A DNA stretch of 64,000 nucleotides from assembly GCA_913777665.1 (NCBI GenBank), contig CAJYTF010000005.1, forward strand, positions 62,001 through 126,000, written 5' to 3'. The notes under the pieces were generated by a model. That model was not told where the DNA came from. It saw only the letters and a list, made by a program, of their open reading frames with translations, and searched no databases. Positions 48,960-57,359 of the stretch are shown here, in pieces. Position 1 is the stretch's first letter. Every line of letters begins with the position of its first letter. The DNA comes from an uncultured Myroides sp. GTDB taxonomy: Bacteria > Bacteroidota > Bacteroidia > Flavobacteriales > Flavobacteriaceae. The translations under genes and the position numbers were made by a program.

Positions 48960-51247
48960 AAATAACGGTTATAGGCGGTGGTCCGGGCGGACTCTATTTT
49001 TCAATCTTAACCAAAAAAGCAATGCCCCATTGGGAAATTAACGTGTACGAACGCAATAAACCAGAAGACAGTTTTGGTTTTGGTGTTGTATTTTCTGATG
49101 AAACTTTGGGCGAGTTTTTAAAGCGTGATATGCAATCGTACGAACTAATTCGCAGCAAATTTGCATATTGGGACGATATTATTGTGGCTCGAGACGGACA
49201 AGAAGTTAGTATTGCTGGCAACGGATTTTGCGGTTGTTCGCGTAAAACCTTGCTTAAATTATTGCATCAACGTTGTGAAGAAGAAGGTGTAAAATTACAT
49301 TTTGAACAAAACATTGAGGATCTTTCACAGTTTAAAGATTCAGATATTATTGTTGCTGCCGATGGAATTGGAAGCGGAATTCGCACCCAGTTTCAAAACG
49401 AATTTGGAACGAATATCCAATTAAAATCAAACCGATTTGTATGGATGGGATCTACCAAACCGTTAGATGCTTTTACCTATTTTTTTAGAACAACACCTTA
49501 TGGAATCATCGTTGCACACACCTATCAATACGAAGAAGGTATGAGCACCTGGATTTTTGAATGTACCGATGAAACTTGGAAAAGCTTGCAGTTCGAAGTT
49601 GAAAATGAAACGGATACTGTAGCTAAACTTTCCGAAATATTTAAAGAAGAGTTAGACGGACATCCATTGATTACTAACAAATCGCATTGGCGACAATTTC
49701 CGCACGTAACCAACAAAAACTGGCATCACAACAACATTGTTCTATTGGGCGATGCCAAAGCAACTGCACATTTCTCAATTGGTTCGGGAACAAAACTGGC
49801 AATGGATTGTGCGATTGGTTTGTTCGATGCGTTGATGGCAAATCCGGATAACGTTCAAAATACGTTTCAGCAATATGAGAAAACGCGTAGAAATCCTGTG
49901 GAAATGATTCAGTACGCTGCATCAGTTTCGTTGGAATGGTTTGAAAATATGAATCGATATGAAAAATATCCGTTCTATCAGTTTTCTTTCGGATGTATGA
50001 CTCGATCTAAAAAAGTCACCTATGAAAATCTTCGATTAAGAGATCAATCGTACACCGATAAAGTTCTTCAGGAATTCAATCAACAACATAATAATAACAC
50101 AAATGCTGCCGCTTTTTCTAACTTTAAATTGCGTGGTTTAGAACTTAGTAACCGAATTGTCATGAGTTCTATGGGGCAATATTCTGCAAACAACGGCTTG
50201 ATTAACAATTGGCATTTTCAACATTACACATCGCGCGCTATTGGCGGTTTAGGCTTGATTGTAACCGAAATGACGGCGGTTGATGCTAACGGAAGAATTA
50301 CCTTAGGTTGCGCCGGAATTTACAATGAAGAGCAAATTGCAGAATGGAAAAAGATTACTGATTTTGTTCATGAAAATACGTCAACAAAAATCGGAATTCA
50401 ATTAGGACATTCAGGCAGAAAAGGCGCTGTTAAAAAACCTTGGGAAGGTATAAACGAACCAATTGACAATGATTGGGAATTACTTTCGGCATCGGCAATT
50501 GCATTTAACGATAAAATGACAGTTCCAAAAGAAATGACTGCAGATGATATGCAAAACGTAATCAATCAGTTTGTAAATGCAACTAAAAATGCAGAAAAAG
50601 CAGGCTTTGATATGATTGAATTACAGACACATCACGGCTTTTTATTGGCATCATTCTTATCGCCTTTAACCAATAATAGAACAGATGACTTTGGCGGATC
50701 TGTTGAGAACCGTTTGAGTTTTCCAATGCAAGTTTTTAATGCAGTTCGAGAAAATTTCCCTACTGACAAACCAATATCAGTCCGCATTTCGGCTGCTGAT
50801 TGGGCTGAAAATGGCATTTCGCAAGACGATGTTCTTTTTATAGCTTCGGAATTTAAAAAAGCAGGTGCAGACATCATTAATGTATCCACAGGAAATACCG
50901 TTGAAAATCAAAACCCGAAAACCGGCAGAATGTGGCAGGTTCCGTTTTCTGATATGGTTCGAAATTCTGCTGATATTCCAACAATTACCACCGGAACGAT
51001 TACAGATATCGATCAGATAAACACCATTATTTTGAGTGGAAAAGCCGATTTGGTTGCTCTTGGAAAACCGTTGTTGTTAGATCCTTATTTTGTTAGAAAA
51101 GGACAAGCTTATGAACAATTTACTATTACAGATATTCCGAATCAATATCAAAAAGGAATAGAAAATTTATACAGTTCTACAATTTCTGAAAGAAAACAAA
51201 CCGAACGGATGAAGAAAGCAATGAAACCAAAAAGCAATAAGAAATAA
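48956..51247 (+). CDS. Bifunctional aryl-CoA FAD-monooxygenase / OYE-type reductase
   Basis: A 763-residue fusion. Residues 1-375 are a class A flavoprotein monooxygenase (Rossmann GGGPGG at 7-12, GDAKATAHFSIGSGTK at 265-280). Residues about 386-740 are an old-yellow-enzyme-type reductase (KLRGLELSNRIVMSSMGQYS, H-H-G-F-L-L-A-S-F-L-S-P, N-R-T-D-D-F-G-G-S-x-E-N-R). This is the architecture of 2-aminobenzoyl-CoA monooxygenase/reductase and of proteins annotated salicylyl-CoA 5-hydroxylase. Its neighbours (aryl-CoA ligase, thioesterase, gentisate dioxygenase) point to 5-hydroxylation of an ortho-substituted benzoyl-CoA. Salicylate and anthranilate routes cannot be told apart here. Confidence 0.88.
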   Translation: MKITVIGGGPGGLYFSILTKKAMPHWEINVYERNKPEDSFGFGVVFSDETLGEFLKRDMQSYELIRSKFAYWDDIIVARDGQEVSIAGNGFCGCSRKTLLKLLHQRCEEEGVKLHFEQNIEDLSQFKDSDIIVAADGIGSGIRTQFQNEFGTNIQLKSNRFVWMGSTKPLDAFTYFFRTTPYGIIVAHTYQYEEGMSTWIFECTDETWKSLQFEVENETDTVAKLSEIFKEELDGHPLITNKSHWRQFPHVTNKNWHHNNIVLLGDAKATAHFSIGSGTKLAMDCAIGLFDALMANPDNVQNTFQQYEKTRRNPVEMIQYAASVSLEWFENMNRYEKYPFYQFSFGCMTRSKKVTYENLRLRDQSYTDKVLQEFNQQHNNNTNAAAFSNFKLRGLELSNRIVMSSMGQYSANNGLINNWHFQHYTSRAIGGLGLIVTEMTAVDANGRITLGCAGIYNEEQIAEWKKITDFVHENTSTKIGIQLGHSGRKGAVKKPWEGINEPIDNDWELLSASAIAFNDKMTVPKEMTADDMQNVINQFVNATKNAEKAGFDMIELQTHHGFLLASFLSPLTNNRTDDFGGSVENRLSFPMQVFNAVRENFPTDKPISVRISAADWAENGISQDDVLFIASEFKKAGADIINVSTGNTVENQNPKTGRMWQVPFSDMVRNSADIPTITTGTITDIDQINTIILSGKADLVALGKPLLLDPYFVRKGQAYEQFTITDIPNQYQKGIENLYSSTISERKQTERMKKAMKPKSNKK

Positions 51248-51276
51248 TTACGAATTGTAAATTACGAATTATGAAG
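51245..51276 (+). repeat. Left imperfect inverted repeat of the four-helix-bundle unit
   Basis: A 32-base sequence starting TAATTACGAATT. It pairs with the reverse complement of 51610-51641 at 27 of 32 positions by eye. It contains the ATG of the four-helix-bundle gene. Confidence 0.7.
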
Positions 51277-51624
51277 AATGACAATATTGTTCAAATAAAA
51301 AGTTATGCTTTTGCGATTAGGATTGTAAAAGTGTATCAATATTTATGTGAACATAAAAAAGAATTTGTATTAAGTAAACAACTTTTAAGATGCGGAACTT
51401 CAATTGGTGCTAATATAGAAGAAGCAATTGGTGGTCAATCAGATAAAGATTTTTATGCAAAATTGACAAAATCTTATAAAGAAGCACGAGAAACTCATTA
51501 TTGGATTAGATTATTAAAAGACACAGATTACTTATCTGAAGAACAAAGCGAAAGTTTATTGAAAGATGTAACCGAATTATTAAAAATAATTGGTTCTATT
51601 CAAAAAACACTTCGTAATTCCTAA
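51271..51624 (+). CDS. Four-helix-bundle protein (23S rRNA intervening-sequence family)
   Basis: A 117-residue all-helical protein. Typical features of the S23/IVP-type family are KSYAFAIRIVKVYQYL, the V-L-S-K-Q-L-L-R-C-G-T-S-I-G-A-N-I-E-E-A motif and the following SDKDFYAKLTKSYKEARE(T)-x-Y-W-I. Members are common in Bacteroidota between unrelated genes, and their biochemical role is unclear. It interrupts the aromatic cluster, and its ends coincide with inverted repeats. Confidence 0.85.
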   Translation: MKNDNIVQIKSYAFAIRIVKVYQYLCEHKKEFVLSKQLLRCGTSIGANIEEAIGGQSDKDFYAKLTKSYKEARETHYWIRLLKDTDYLSEEQSESLLKDVTELLKIIGSIQKTLRNS

Positions 51625-51641
51625 TTCTTAATTCGTAATTA
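51610..51641 (-). repeat. Right imperfect inverted repeat of the four-helix-bundle unit
   Basis: The counterpart of 51245-51276. Read on the minus strand it begins TAATTACGAATT. It contains the stop codon (51622-51624) and ends one base before the ATG of the CoA ligase. Confidence 0.7.
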
Positions 51642-51642
51642 A

Positions 51643-53223
51643 ATGAAAGATAATTTTGCTCACAATAATTTACCTGAACCAAATGCTCAACCAGATTATT
51701 TGTTTTTGGATTTACCACAATTCCAAAGACCTGAAAATTTGAATTGTGTGGAGCGTCTTTTAGACGATCACATTGCTAACGGAAAAGGTTCAAACGTATG
51801 TTTAAAAACTTTTAGCGAAACATGGACGTATAACGATTTGTTTGAAAAAGCAAATCAGATTGCGCATGTTTTAGTCGATGATTTAGGATTACAGCCTGGT
51901 AACCGTGTTTTGTTGCGTTCGTGTAACAACCCTATGATGGTTGCGTGCTGGTTTGCCGTTCTAAAAGTCGGTGGAATTGTAGTTGCAACCATGCCTTTGC
52001 TTCGATCAAAAGAATTAAAAACGTTGATTGATTGTGCAGAAATTTCGCATGTAATTTGTGATAGTTCGTTGGCAGATGAAATGAATCTGGTAAAATCAGA
52101 CTTTTTAAAATCGGTTTCTTTTTACAGAAATGGTTCTATTGATGAATTAATGCAATCGAAACCAAAAACGTTTCAAAACTATAACACCAAAGCAGACGAT
52201 GTTGCTATAATAGGTTTTACTTCGGGAACAACAGGAAATCCTAAAATGACGGCGCATTATCATAAAGACATTCTGAATATTTGTGAAGCTTTTCCAAATT
52301 ATTCGCTACAACCTACCGAAAATGATATTTTTACGGGCAGTCCGCCAATTGGTTTTACCTTTGGCTTGGGTGGTTTGGTTTTGTTTCCGATGTATTTCGG
52401 CGCAAGTTCTTTTTTGATCGAAAAACCTAGTCCGGATGTGCTTTTAGAAGTCATTCAAAACGAAAAAATCACGATTTGTTTTACGGCTCCAACAGCTTGG
52501 CGTATTCTTACGGAAAAATCAAAAGATTACGATTTATCAAGCATGCGAAGATGTATTTCGGCAGGTGAAACACTTCCATTAAAAATTTGGGAAGATTGGT
52601 ACAATGCAACCGGTTTAAAAATCATTGATGGAATTGGCGCTACCGAAATGCTTCATATTTTTATATCATCGAACCAAGAAAATATGAAACCGGGATCAAC
52701 CGGAATTGCCATTACAGGTTACGAAGCAAAAATCATCGATGAAAATGGAAATGATGTTCCGCATGATACTCCCGGAAGATTGGCTGTTCGTGGAATTACC
52801 GGCTGTAAATATTTAAACCGACCTGAAAAGCAACAGGAATATGTTGAAAATGGCTGGAATATTACCGGAGATATTTTTAAACAGGATCAAGACGGTTATT
52901 TTTGGTTTGTAGCGCGTGGCGACGATATGATTATTTCATCGGGCTACAACATTGCCGCGATTGAAGTTGAAAGTGTATTGCTTACGCATGACGAAATTTT
53001 AGAATGTGCCGTTGTTGGCTTACCCGATGAAGAACGCGGCATGTTGGTTTGTGCCAATATCGTTTTAAAAAATCAGGCAAATGCCTCAACAGAATTGGCT
53101 AAAAACATTCAAAACTGGTTTAAAGAAAATGCTGCTCCATACAAATATCCTAGGGTAATTAATTTTCTTGACCAATTGCCAAAAACCGAAACAGGTAAAA
53201 TTCAACGTTTTAAGCTGAAGTAG
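51643..53223 (+). CDS. Aryl-CoA ligase (benzoate/2-aminobenzoate-CoA ligase type)
   Basis: A 526-residue ANL-superfamily adenylating enzyme. The AMP-binding P-loop is IIGFTSGTTGNPK (189-201), the core motif GIGATEMLHIFISS follows, then GWNITGDIF and the hinge; the catalytic lysine is Lys519 in LPKTETGKIQR. The sequence style (E-R-L-L-D-D-H, CFTAPTAWRIL) matches benzoate and 2-aminobenzoate CoA ligases. It activates the aromatic acid before ring hydroxylation by the upstream fusion protein. The four-helix-bundle unit abuts its start codon, so translation and transcription may depend on that unit. Confidence 0.88.
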   Translation: MKDNFAHNNLPEPNAQPDYLFLDLPQFQRPENLNCVERLLDDHIANGKGSNVCLKTFSETWTYNDLFEKANQIAHVLVDDLGLQPGNRVLLRSCNNPMMVACWFAVLKVGGIVVATMPLLRSKELKTLIDCAEISHVICDSSLADEMNLVKSDFLKSVSFYRNGSIDELMQSKPKTFQNYNTKADDVAIIGFTSGTTGNPKMTAHYHKDILNICEAFPNYSLQPTENDIFTGSPPIGFTFGLGGLVLFPMYFGASSFLIEKPSPDVLLEVIQNEKITICFTAPTAWRILTEKSKDYDLSSMRRCISAGETLPLKIWEDWYNATGLKIIDGIGATEMLHIFISSNQENMKPGSTGIAITGYEAKIIDENGNDVPHDTPGRLAVRGITGCKYLNRPEKQQEYVENGWNITGDIFKQDQDGYFWFVARGDDMIISSGYNIAAIEVESVLLTHDEILECAVVGLPDEERGMLVCANIVLKNQANASTELAKNIQNWFKENAAPYKYPRVINFLDQLPKTETGKIQRFKLK

Positions 53224-53260
53224 TATTAAGATTTTAGATTTAAGTATTAAGACACAAATT

Positions 53261-53680
53261 ATGAGTTATTTTATAAAAGAAGAACAAATACGTTTTAGAC
53301 ATACTGATTTTGCAGGAATTGTTTTTTATCCACGTTTTTTAGAAATGTTGAATGATCTAGTTGAAGATTGGTTTGATGAAGCATTAGACCGACCTTTTTC
53401 TAAAATCCACGAAACCAACGGAATTCCAACGGTTGATTTAAAAGTTCAGTTTAAAAATGCTGCCCGAATTGGAGAAATTCTGACCAAAAAATTATGGGTT
53501 AAAGAATTAAAAAGTTCATCGGTAGTTTGCGGTTTTCATTTTGTTAATCAGCAAGAAAAAACGGTTTTAGAAGGCGAAGTTACCTTGGTAAATGTTGCTA
53601 TTGCCGAAGACAGAAAAACAATCAAAGCCGAAGCTTTTAATGACGAAGTGAAAGCTAAAATTGAGAAATTTATCATCTAA
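53261..53680 (+). CDS. 4-hydroxybenzoyl-CoA thioesterase-type hotdog protein
   Basis: A 139-residue single hotdog-fold thioesterase with the family motif RHTDFAGIVFYPRFLEM; Asp16 matches the catalytic Asp17 of the Pseudomonas enzyme. In this context it probably releases gentisate (2,5-dihydroxybenzoate) or a related acid from its CoA ester after hydroxylation. It is followed by a stem-loop at 53693-53723. Confidence 0.85.
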   Translation: MSYFIKEEQIRFRHTDFAGIVFYPRFLEMLNDLVEDWFDEALDRPFSKIHETNGIPTVDLKVQFKNAARIGEILTKKLWVKELKSSSVVCGFHFVNQQEKTVLEGEVTLVNVAIAEDRKTIKAEAFNDEVKAKIEKFII

Positions 53681-53692
53681 AAAACAACTCTA

Positions 53693-53723
53693 ACTCCAAC
53701 AGAGTTTAAAACTCTGTCGGAGT
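53693..53723. repeat. Stem-loop between thioesterase and DinB-like genes
   Basis: The arms ACTCCAACAGAGTTT and AAACTCTGTCGGAGT are complementary apart from one G-T pair. There is no T run, so it is more likely a processing or pausing hairpin than a strong terminator. Similar CTCTGTCGGAG palindromes appear in flavobacterial intergenic DNA. Confidence 0.6.
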
Positions 53724-53739
53724 CCAATTATTTTAAAAT

Positions 53740-54213
53740 ATGACTATATCGCTCCAAATAGCTAATCGGTTTCGAGAAGTAATCCTCAACGGAACCTGGA
53801 TTGCCAATACCAATTTTAAAGATCAGTTGGCAGATTTAGACTGGCAAATCGCCACAAAAAAAGTAGATTCGTTAAACACTATTGCCGTTTTAGCGCAACA
53901 TATACATTATTATGTTTCTGGAGTACTGAATGTTTTTAATGGAGGAACGTTAGATATAAAAGATCAATTTAGTTTTGATTTTCCTCCGGTTGAATCTCAA
54001 GAACAATGGAATTTGTTTTTAAATCGATTTTGGAATGACGCTGAAGAATTTGCTCGAAAAGTTGAAGCAATGAACGATGATAAATTAAATTCGGTTTTCG
54101 TTGATAAAAAATATGGAACTTATCATACAAACATCGAATCAATGATCGAACACAGTTATTATCATTTAGGTCAAATTGTGCTTATAAAGAAAATGTTATT
54201 ACAAGATAAATAA
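53740..54213 (+). CDS. DinB-fold (DinB/YfiT superfamily) protein
   Basis: A 157-residue four-helix protein of the DinB superfamily. The metal-binding histidines are His54 (or His56) in LAQHIHYY and His138 and His142 in EHSYYHLGQI, giving an apparently intact three-His site. This superfamily includes bacillithiol S-transferases and the mycothiol-dependent maleylpyruvate isomerase. It lies inside a gentisate cluster that lacks a recognisable maleylpyruvate isomerase, so that activity is a testable possibility. A generic thiol-transferase role is equally possible. Confidence 0.75.
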   Translation: MTISLQIANRFREVILNGTWIANTNFKDQLADLDWQIATKKVDSLNTIAVLAQHIHYYVSGVLNVFNGGTLDIKDQFSFDFPPVESQEQWNLFLNRFWNDAEEFARKVEAMNDDKLNSVFVDKKYGTYHTNIESMIEHSYYHLGQIVLIKKMLLQDK

Positions 54214-54256
54214 GATTCAAGATGTCTTAATACTCCAATCTTAATACAATATTATT

Positions 54257-55237
54257 ATGGAATTTAAAAAATTTAAAGCAGCTACGGTTCAAACCGCACC
54301 TGTTTTTTTAAATGTAGATAAAACAATAGATAAAGCGATTTCATTCATAAAAGAAGCACATGAAAACGAAGCAAAATTAATTGCTTTTCCCGAAGTTTTT
54401 ATTGCCGGATATCCTTATTGGAACTGGATTATGACACCTGTTCAAGGCAGTAAATGGTACGAAGAATTATATAAAAATTCGGTTGCTGTGAGCGATGCAT
54501 CTATGCTAAAACTGTACAAAGCAGCAAAAGATTTCGATATGAATATTGTCATCGGAATTAATGAGCGTGGCGATAGTTATGGAGAAATTTACAACACCAA
54601 TTTAATTATTGATAATAACGGAAACTTAATAGGTAAACACCGCAAATTAGTTCCAACTTGGGCAGAAAAGTTAACTTGGACAAGTGGCGACGGATCTTCT
54701 TTAAAAGTATATGATACCGAAGTTGGTCCGGTTGGAACATTGGCTTGTGGCGAAAACACAAATACGTTGGCTCGATTTACCTTGCTTTCACAAGGCGAAT
54801 TAATACACATTGCCAATTATATTTCGTTACCGGTTGCCCCACCCGATTACGATATGGCGGAAGCGATTAAAATTAGAGCAGCCGCGCATTCGTTCGAAGG
54901 AAAATTGTTTACCATTGTTTCATGTTCAACCATTTCACAGGAAATTAAAGATGCTTTGCGTGAAGATGTTCCTAATGTAGATGAATTATTAGATCGAAAA
55001 AACAGTGCGTTTTCTGGGTTTATCGGTCCAAACGGAGCCGTAATTGGTGAGCCTTTGATTGATGAAGAAGGAATTGTGTATGCTGATATTGATTTATCGA
55101 AATGTATCCAACCAAAACAAATGCACGATATTTTAGGGCATTACAACCGCTTTGATATTTTTGATTTACGAGTGAATGTTGCTCCTACCCGAAAAATTAC
55201 GTTTGTAAATAACAGCGAAGAATTTAATAAAAAATAA
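54257..55237 (+). CDS. Nitrilase
   Basis: A 326-residue carbon-nitrogen hydrolase of the true nitrilase branch. The catalytic triad is Glu46 (AFPEVFIAGYP), Lys130 (HRKLVPTWAEK) and Cys164 (LACGENTNTLAR). The C-G-E-N-x-N sequence around the Cys and its length suit aliphatic and aryl nitrilases converting nitriles to acids plus ammonia. It is two bases upstream of the gentisate dioxygenase gene, which ties it to the aromatic pathway, probably as the entry step from an aryl nitrile. Confidence 0.9.
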   Translation: MEFKKFKAATVQTAPVFLNVDKTIDKAISFIKEAHENEAKLIAFPEVFIAGYPYWNWIMTPVQGSKWYEELYKNSVAVSDASMLKLYKAAKDFDMNIVIGINERGDSYGEIYNTNLIIDNNGNLIGKHRKLVPTWAEKLTWTSGDGSSLKVYDTEVGPVGTLACGENTNTLARFTLLSQGELIHIANYISLPVAPPDYDMAEAIKIRAAAHSFEGKLFTIVSCSTISQEIKDALREDVPNVDELLDRKNSAFSGFIGPNGAVIGEPLIDEEGIVYADIDLSKCIQPKQMHDILGHYNRFDIFDLRVNVAPTRKITFVNNSEEFNKK

Positions 55238-55239
55238 TC

Positions 55240-56349
55240 ATGAACGAAAACCATTCAGACGATCAATTAGGAAGAGCTCGAGTTCAAGATTCTCCAGAAC
55301 TTCAAGCCTATTACAAAGAATTAGAAACATTAGGTGCCGGTGCTTTATGGACGGTTGCCAATGATATTGAACCTTGGGAACCAAAAAGTAAATCAATCCC
55401 AATGCTTTGGAAATACGAAGATTTAAGACATCTGGTTTTAAAATCTTCAGAATTAGTCACACCCGAGCAAGCCGGTCGCCGTGTGGTTTATTTAGTGAAC
55501 GATAAACGCAAAGATGTTTCGGCAGCCGTTGGTTGGTTGTACACCGGCATTCAGGTTACACGACCTGGCGAAAGCACATCGGCTCATCGTCACAAGGCAT
55601 CAGCTTTGCGTTTTATTATGGAAGGCGAAAAAGGATATACGGTCGTCGATGGCAATAAAATTATGTTAGAAGTTAACGATTTTGTCATCACGCCTAACTC
55701 AACATGGCACGAACACGGCGTTGAAGAAGGCGGAAAGACCTGCATTTGGCAAGATGGTTTAGATATTCCGTTGGTAAATGCATTGGAAGCGAACGATTAT
55801 GCGGTTTACGATGGCAAGCAAGAGTTAACTGCTCCTTTAAATCAGTCGCCAATGACGTATAGTGCCACAGGATTGATTCCACCTGATAAAGAATGGAACA
55901 AACCTTATTCTCCCCTATTTAAATATTCGTGGAAAACGGTTTATCCAGCACTTTTAGAAGCAGAAAAAGTAAATGATCTAAATAGTTTCGATGGAATCAT
56001 CATGCAGTACAGTAATCCGTTAACTGGTGGTCATGTTATGCAAACTATGGGTGCTTCCATTCAATTACTGCCAAAAGGTTTTAAGGGAAAAGCACACAAA
56101 CATACCGGTTCTTTTGTGTATCAATGTGCAAAAGGCAAAGGTTATTCTATTATCAACGGAAAACGTTTTGATTGGAAAGAAAGGGATATTTTCTGTGTTC
56201 CGTCTTGGGCTTGGCACGAACACCACAATTTATCAGATACCGAAGATGCTTGCTTGTTTTCATTTAACGATTTACCTGTTATTGAAGGTCTAGGTTTGTA
56301 TCAGGAGAAAGTTTTTGATGAAAATGGTGGGAATCAACAAGAATTGTAA
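55240..56349 (+). CDS. Gentisate 1,2-dioxygenase (double cupin)
   Basis: A 369-residue bicupin dioxygenase. The first cupin has iron ligands His116 and His118 (SAHRHKASA) with His157/His159 (TWHEHG). The second cupin has the same pattern at His286/His288 and His326/His328. The length and the motif G-x-x-Y-T-V-V-D-G fit gentisate 1,2-dioxygenase, which cleaves gentisate to maleylpyruvate. Its start is two bases after the nitrilase stop and its 3' end abuts a lipoprotein gene. A salicylate or 5-substituted gentisate preference cannot be excluded. Confidence 0.88.
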   Translation: MNENHSDDQLGRARVQDSPELQAYYKELETLGAGALWTVANDIEPWEPKSKSIPMLWKYEDLRHLVLKSSELVTPEQAGRRVVYLVNDKRKDVSAAVGWLYTGIQVTRPGESTSAHRHKASALRFIMEGEKGYTVVDGNKIMLEVNDFVITPNSTWHEHGVEEGGKTCIWQDGLDIPLVNALEANDYAVYDGKQELTAPLNQSPMTYSATGLIPPDKEWNKPYSPLFKYSWKTVYPALLEAEKVNDLNSFDGIIMQYSNPLTGGHVMQTMGASIQLLPKGFKGKAHKHTGSFVYQCAKGKGYSIINGKRFDWKERDIFCVPSWAWHEHHNLSDTEDACLFSFNDLPVIEGLGLYQEKVFDENGGNQQEL

Positions 56350-56350
56350 A

Positions 56351-57355
56351 ATGCTAAAAAAAGTTTTCCTTCTCGGTTTGATAGCAATTGTTTTGGGATG
56401 TGAAAAAGAAAGAAAATTTCCTGAAGTAAAAGATCTTTCTGAATATCCGAAAACAGAATTCATAACAACGTTAGAAACTAAAATAAATACCAATAAAAAT
56501 AGCGTTTATTGTGTAACGATGTTGTATGCTTGGAATGAAGTAAAGAGTATAGTCAATGCGCCGTTTAAGATAGATTCAAATTTTAAGCATTTAGCACTTC
56601 TTAATAATTCAACTTCGTTTAAAGATGTTTTAAACAGCGATGAATATGACATTAGTAGCGAAATTGATGGTTATAATATAAAAGTAAGTGCGGAATTTAG
56701 TAAATCTCTTCCCTTTCAAACTGAACTAAACAGCTATGAAGACCGATTAAATTTCAATAATGAAAAAGTTTTATCGTTTGGTATTACTGGATACGATAGT
56801 CATGATAAATTAAAAATAGTATCCATTCTTTATTATAAAAACGATAATAATTTTGTGATTAAGTTGCATCCTAAAGATACTGATCACGAAATCATTCTTT
56901 TTAAATCTGAAAAGAAATTTGATAAAATGAATGATATAAATTCTGAAATTATCAAGCTTGTTGCTCAAGGTAAAGATGATAAAAAAGATGATAAAATCAT
57001 TTGGAAATATGATATTTTAGCAGAAGATGAAATCATTATTCCAAAACTCAACTTTAATATCGAAAAAACATATCTAGATTTAGTAGGCAATACTTTTAAC
57101 ACAAAAGAACAAAATTACAGTATTGAAAAGGCATGGCAACGAACTGCCTTCATTTTAGATGAAAAAGGAGCCGAAATTGAAAGCGAAGCTGAATTAGCAG
57201 TTGCTACCGAAGAAATGGCTGAAGAAACAAACAAACCAAAACCAAAGAAAATGATTTTTGATAAACCATTTTTTATAATGCTCAAAAAAACAAACTCTCA
57301 AAACCCTTATTTTGGTTTATGGGTGGCAAATACAGAATTAATGACAAAGCAGTAA
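56351..57355 (+). CDS. Lipoprotein of unknown function
   Basis: A 334-residue lipoprotein (MLKKVFLLGLIAIVLGC, lipidated Cys17) rich in Lys, Asp and Asn with no family that I recognise. The C-terminal half holds an acidic Glu/Ala-rich segment (EIESEAELAVATEEMAEE) and ends F-G-L-W-V-A-N-T-E. The frame is open upstream into the dioxygenase gene; the ATG at 56351 gives a normal lipoprotein signal. It starts one base after the dioxygenase stop codon and is probably co-transcribed, but nothing in it suggests a catabolic role. Confidence 0.6.
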   Translation: MLKKVFLLGLIAIVLGCEKERKFPEVKDLSEYPKTEFITTLETKINTNKNSVYCVTMLYAWNEVKSIVNAPFKIDSNFKHLALLNNSTSFKDVLNSDEYDISSEIDGYNIKVSAEFSKSLPFQTELNSYEDRLNFNNEKVLSFGITGYDSHDKLKIVSILYYKNDNNFVIKLHPKDTDHEIILFKSEKKFDKMNDINSEIIKLVAQGKDDKKDDKIIWKYDILAEDEIIIPKLNFNIEKTYLDLVGNTFNTKEQNYSIEKAWQRTAFILDEKGAEIESEAELAVATEEMAEETNKPKPKKMIFDKPFFIMLKKTNSQNPYFGLWVANTELMTKQ

Positions 57356-57359
57356 TTAA

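Larger units (their letters stand above)
51245..51641. mobile_element. Small gene-carrying unit bounded by 32-bp inverted repeats
   Basis: A 397-base segment, inverted repeats included, inserted between the monooxygenase fusion gene and the CoA-ligase gene. The start and the stop of its only gene lie inside the two inverted repeats. No transposase is present, so if it moves it would need help in trans. It ends directly before the start codon of the CoA ligase. Confidence 0.5.
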
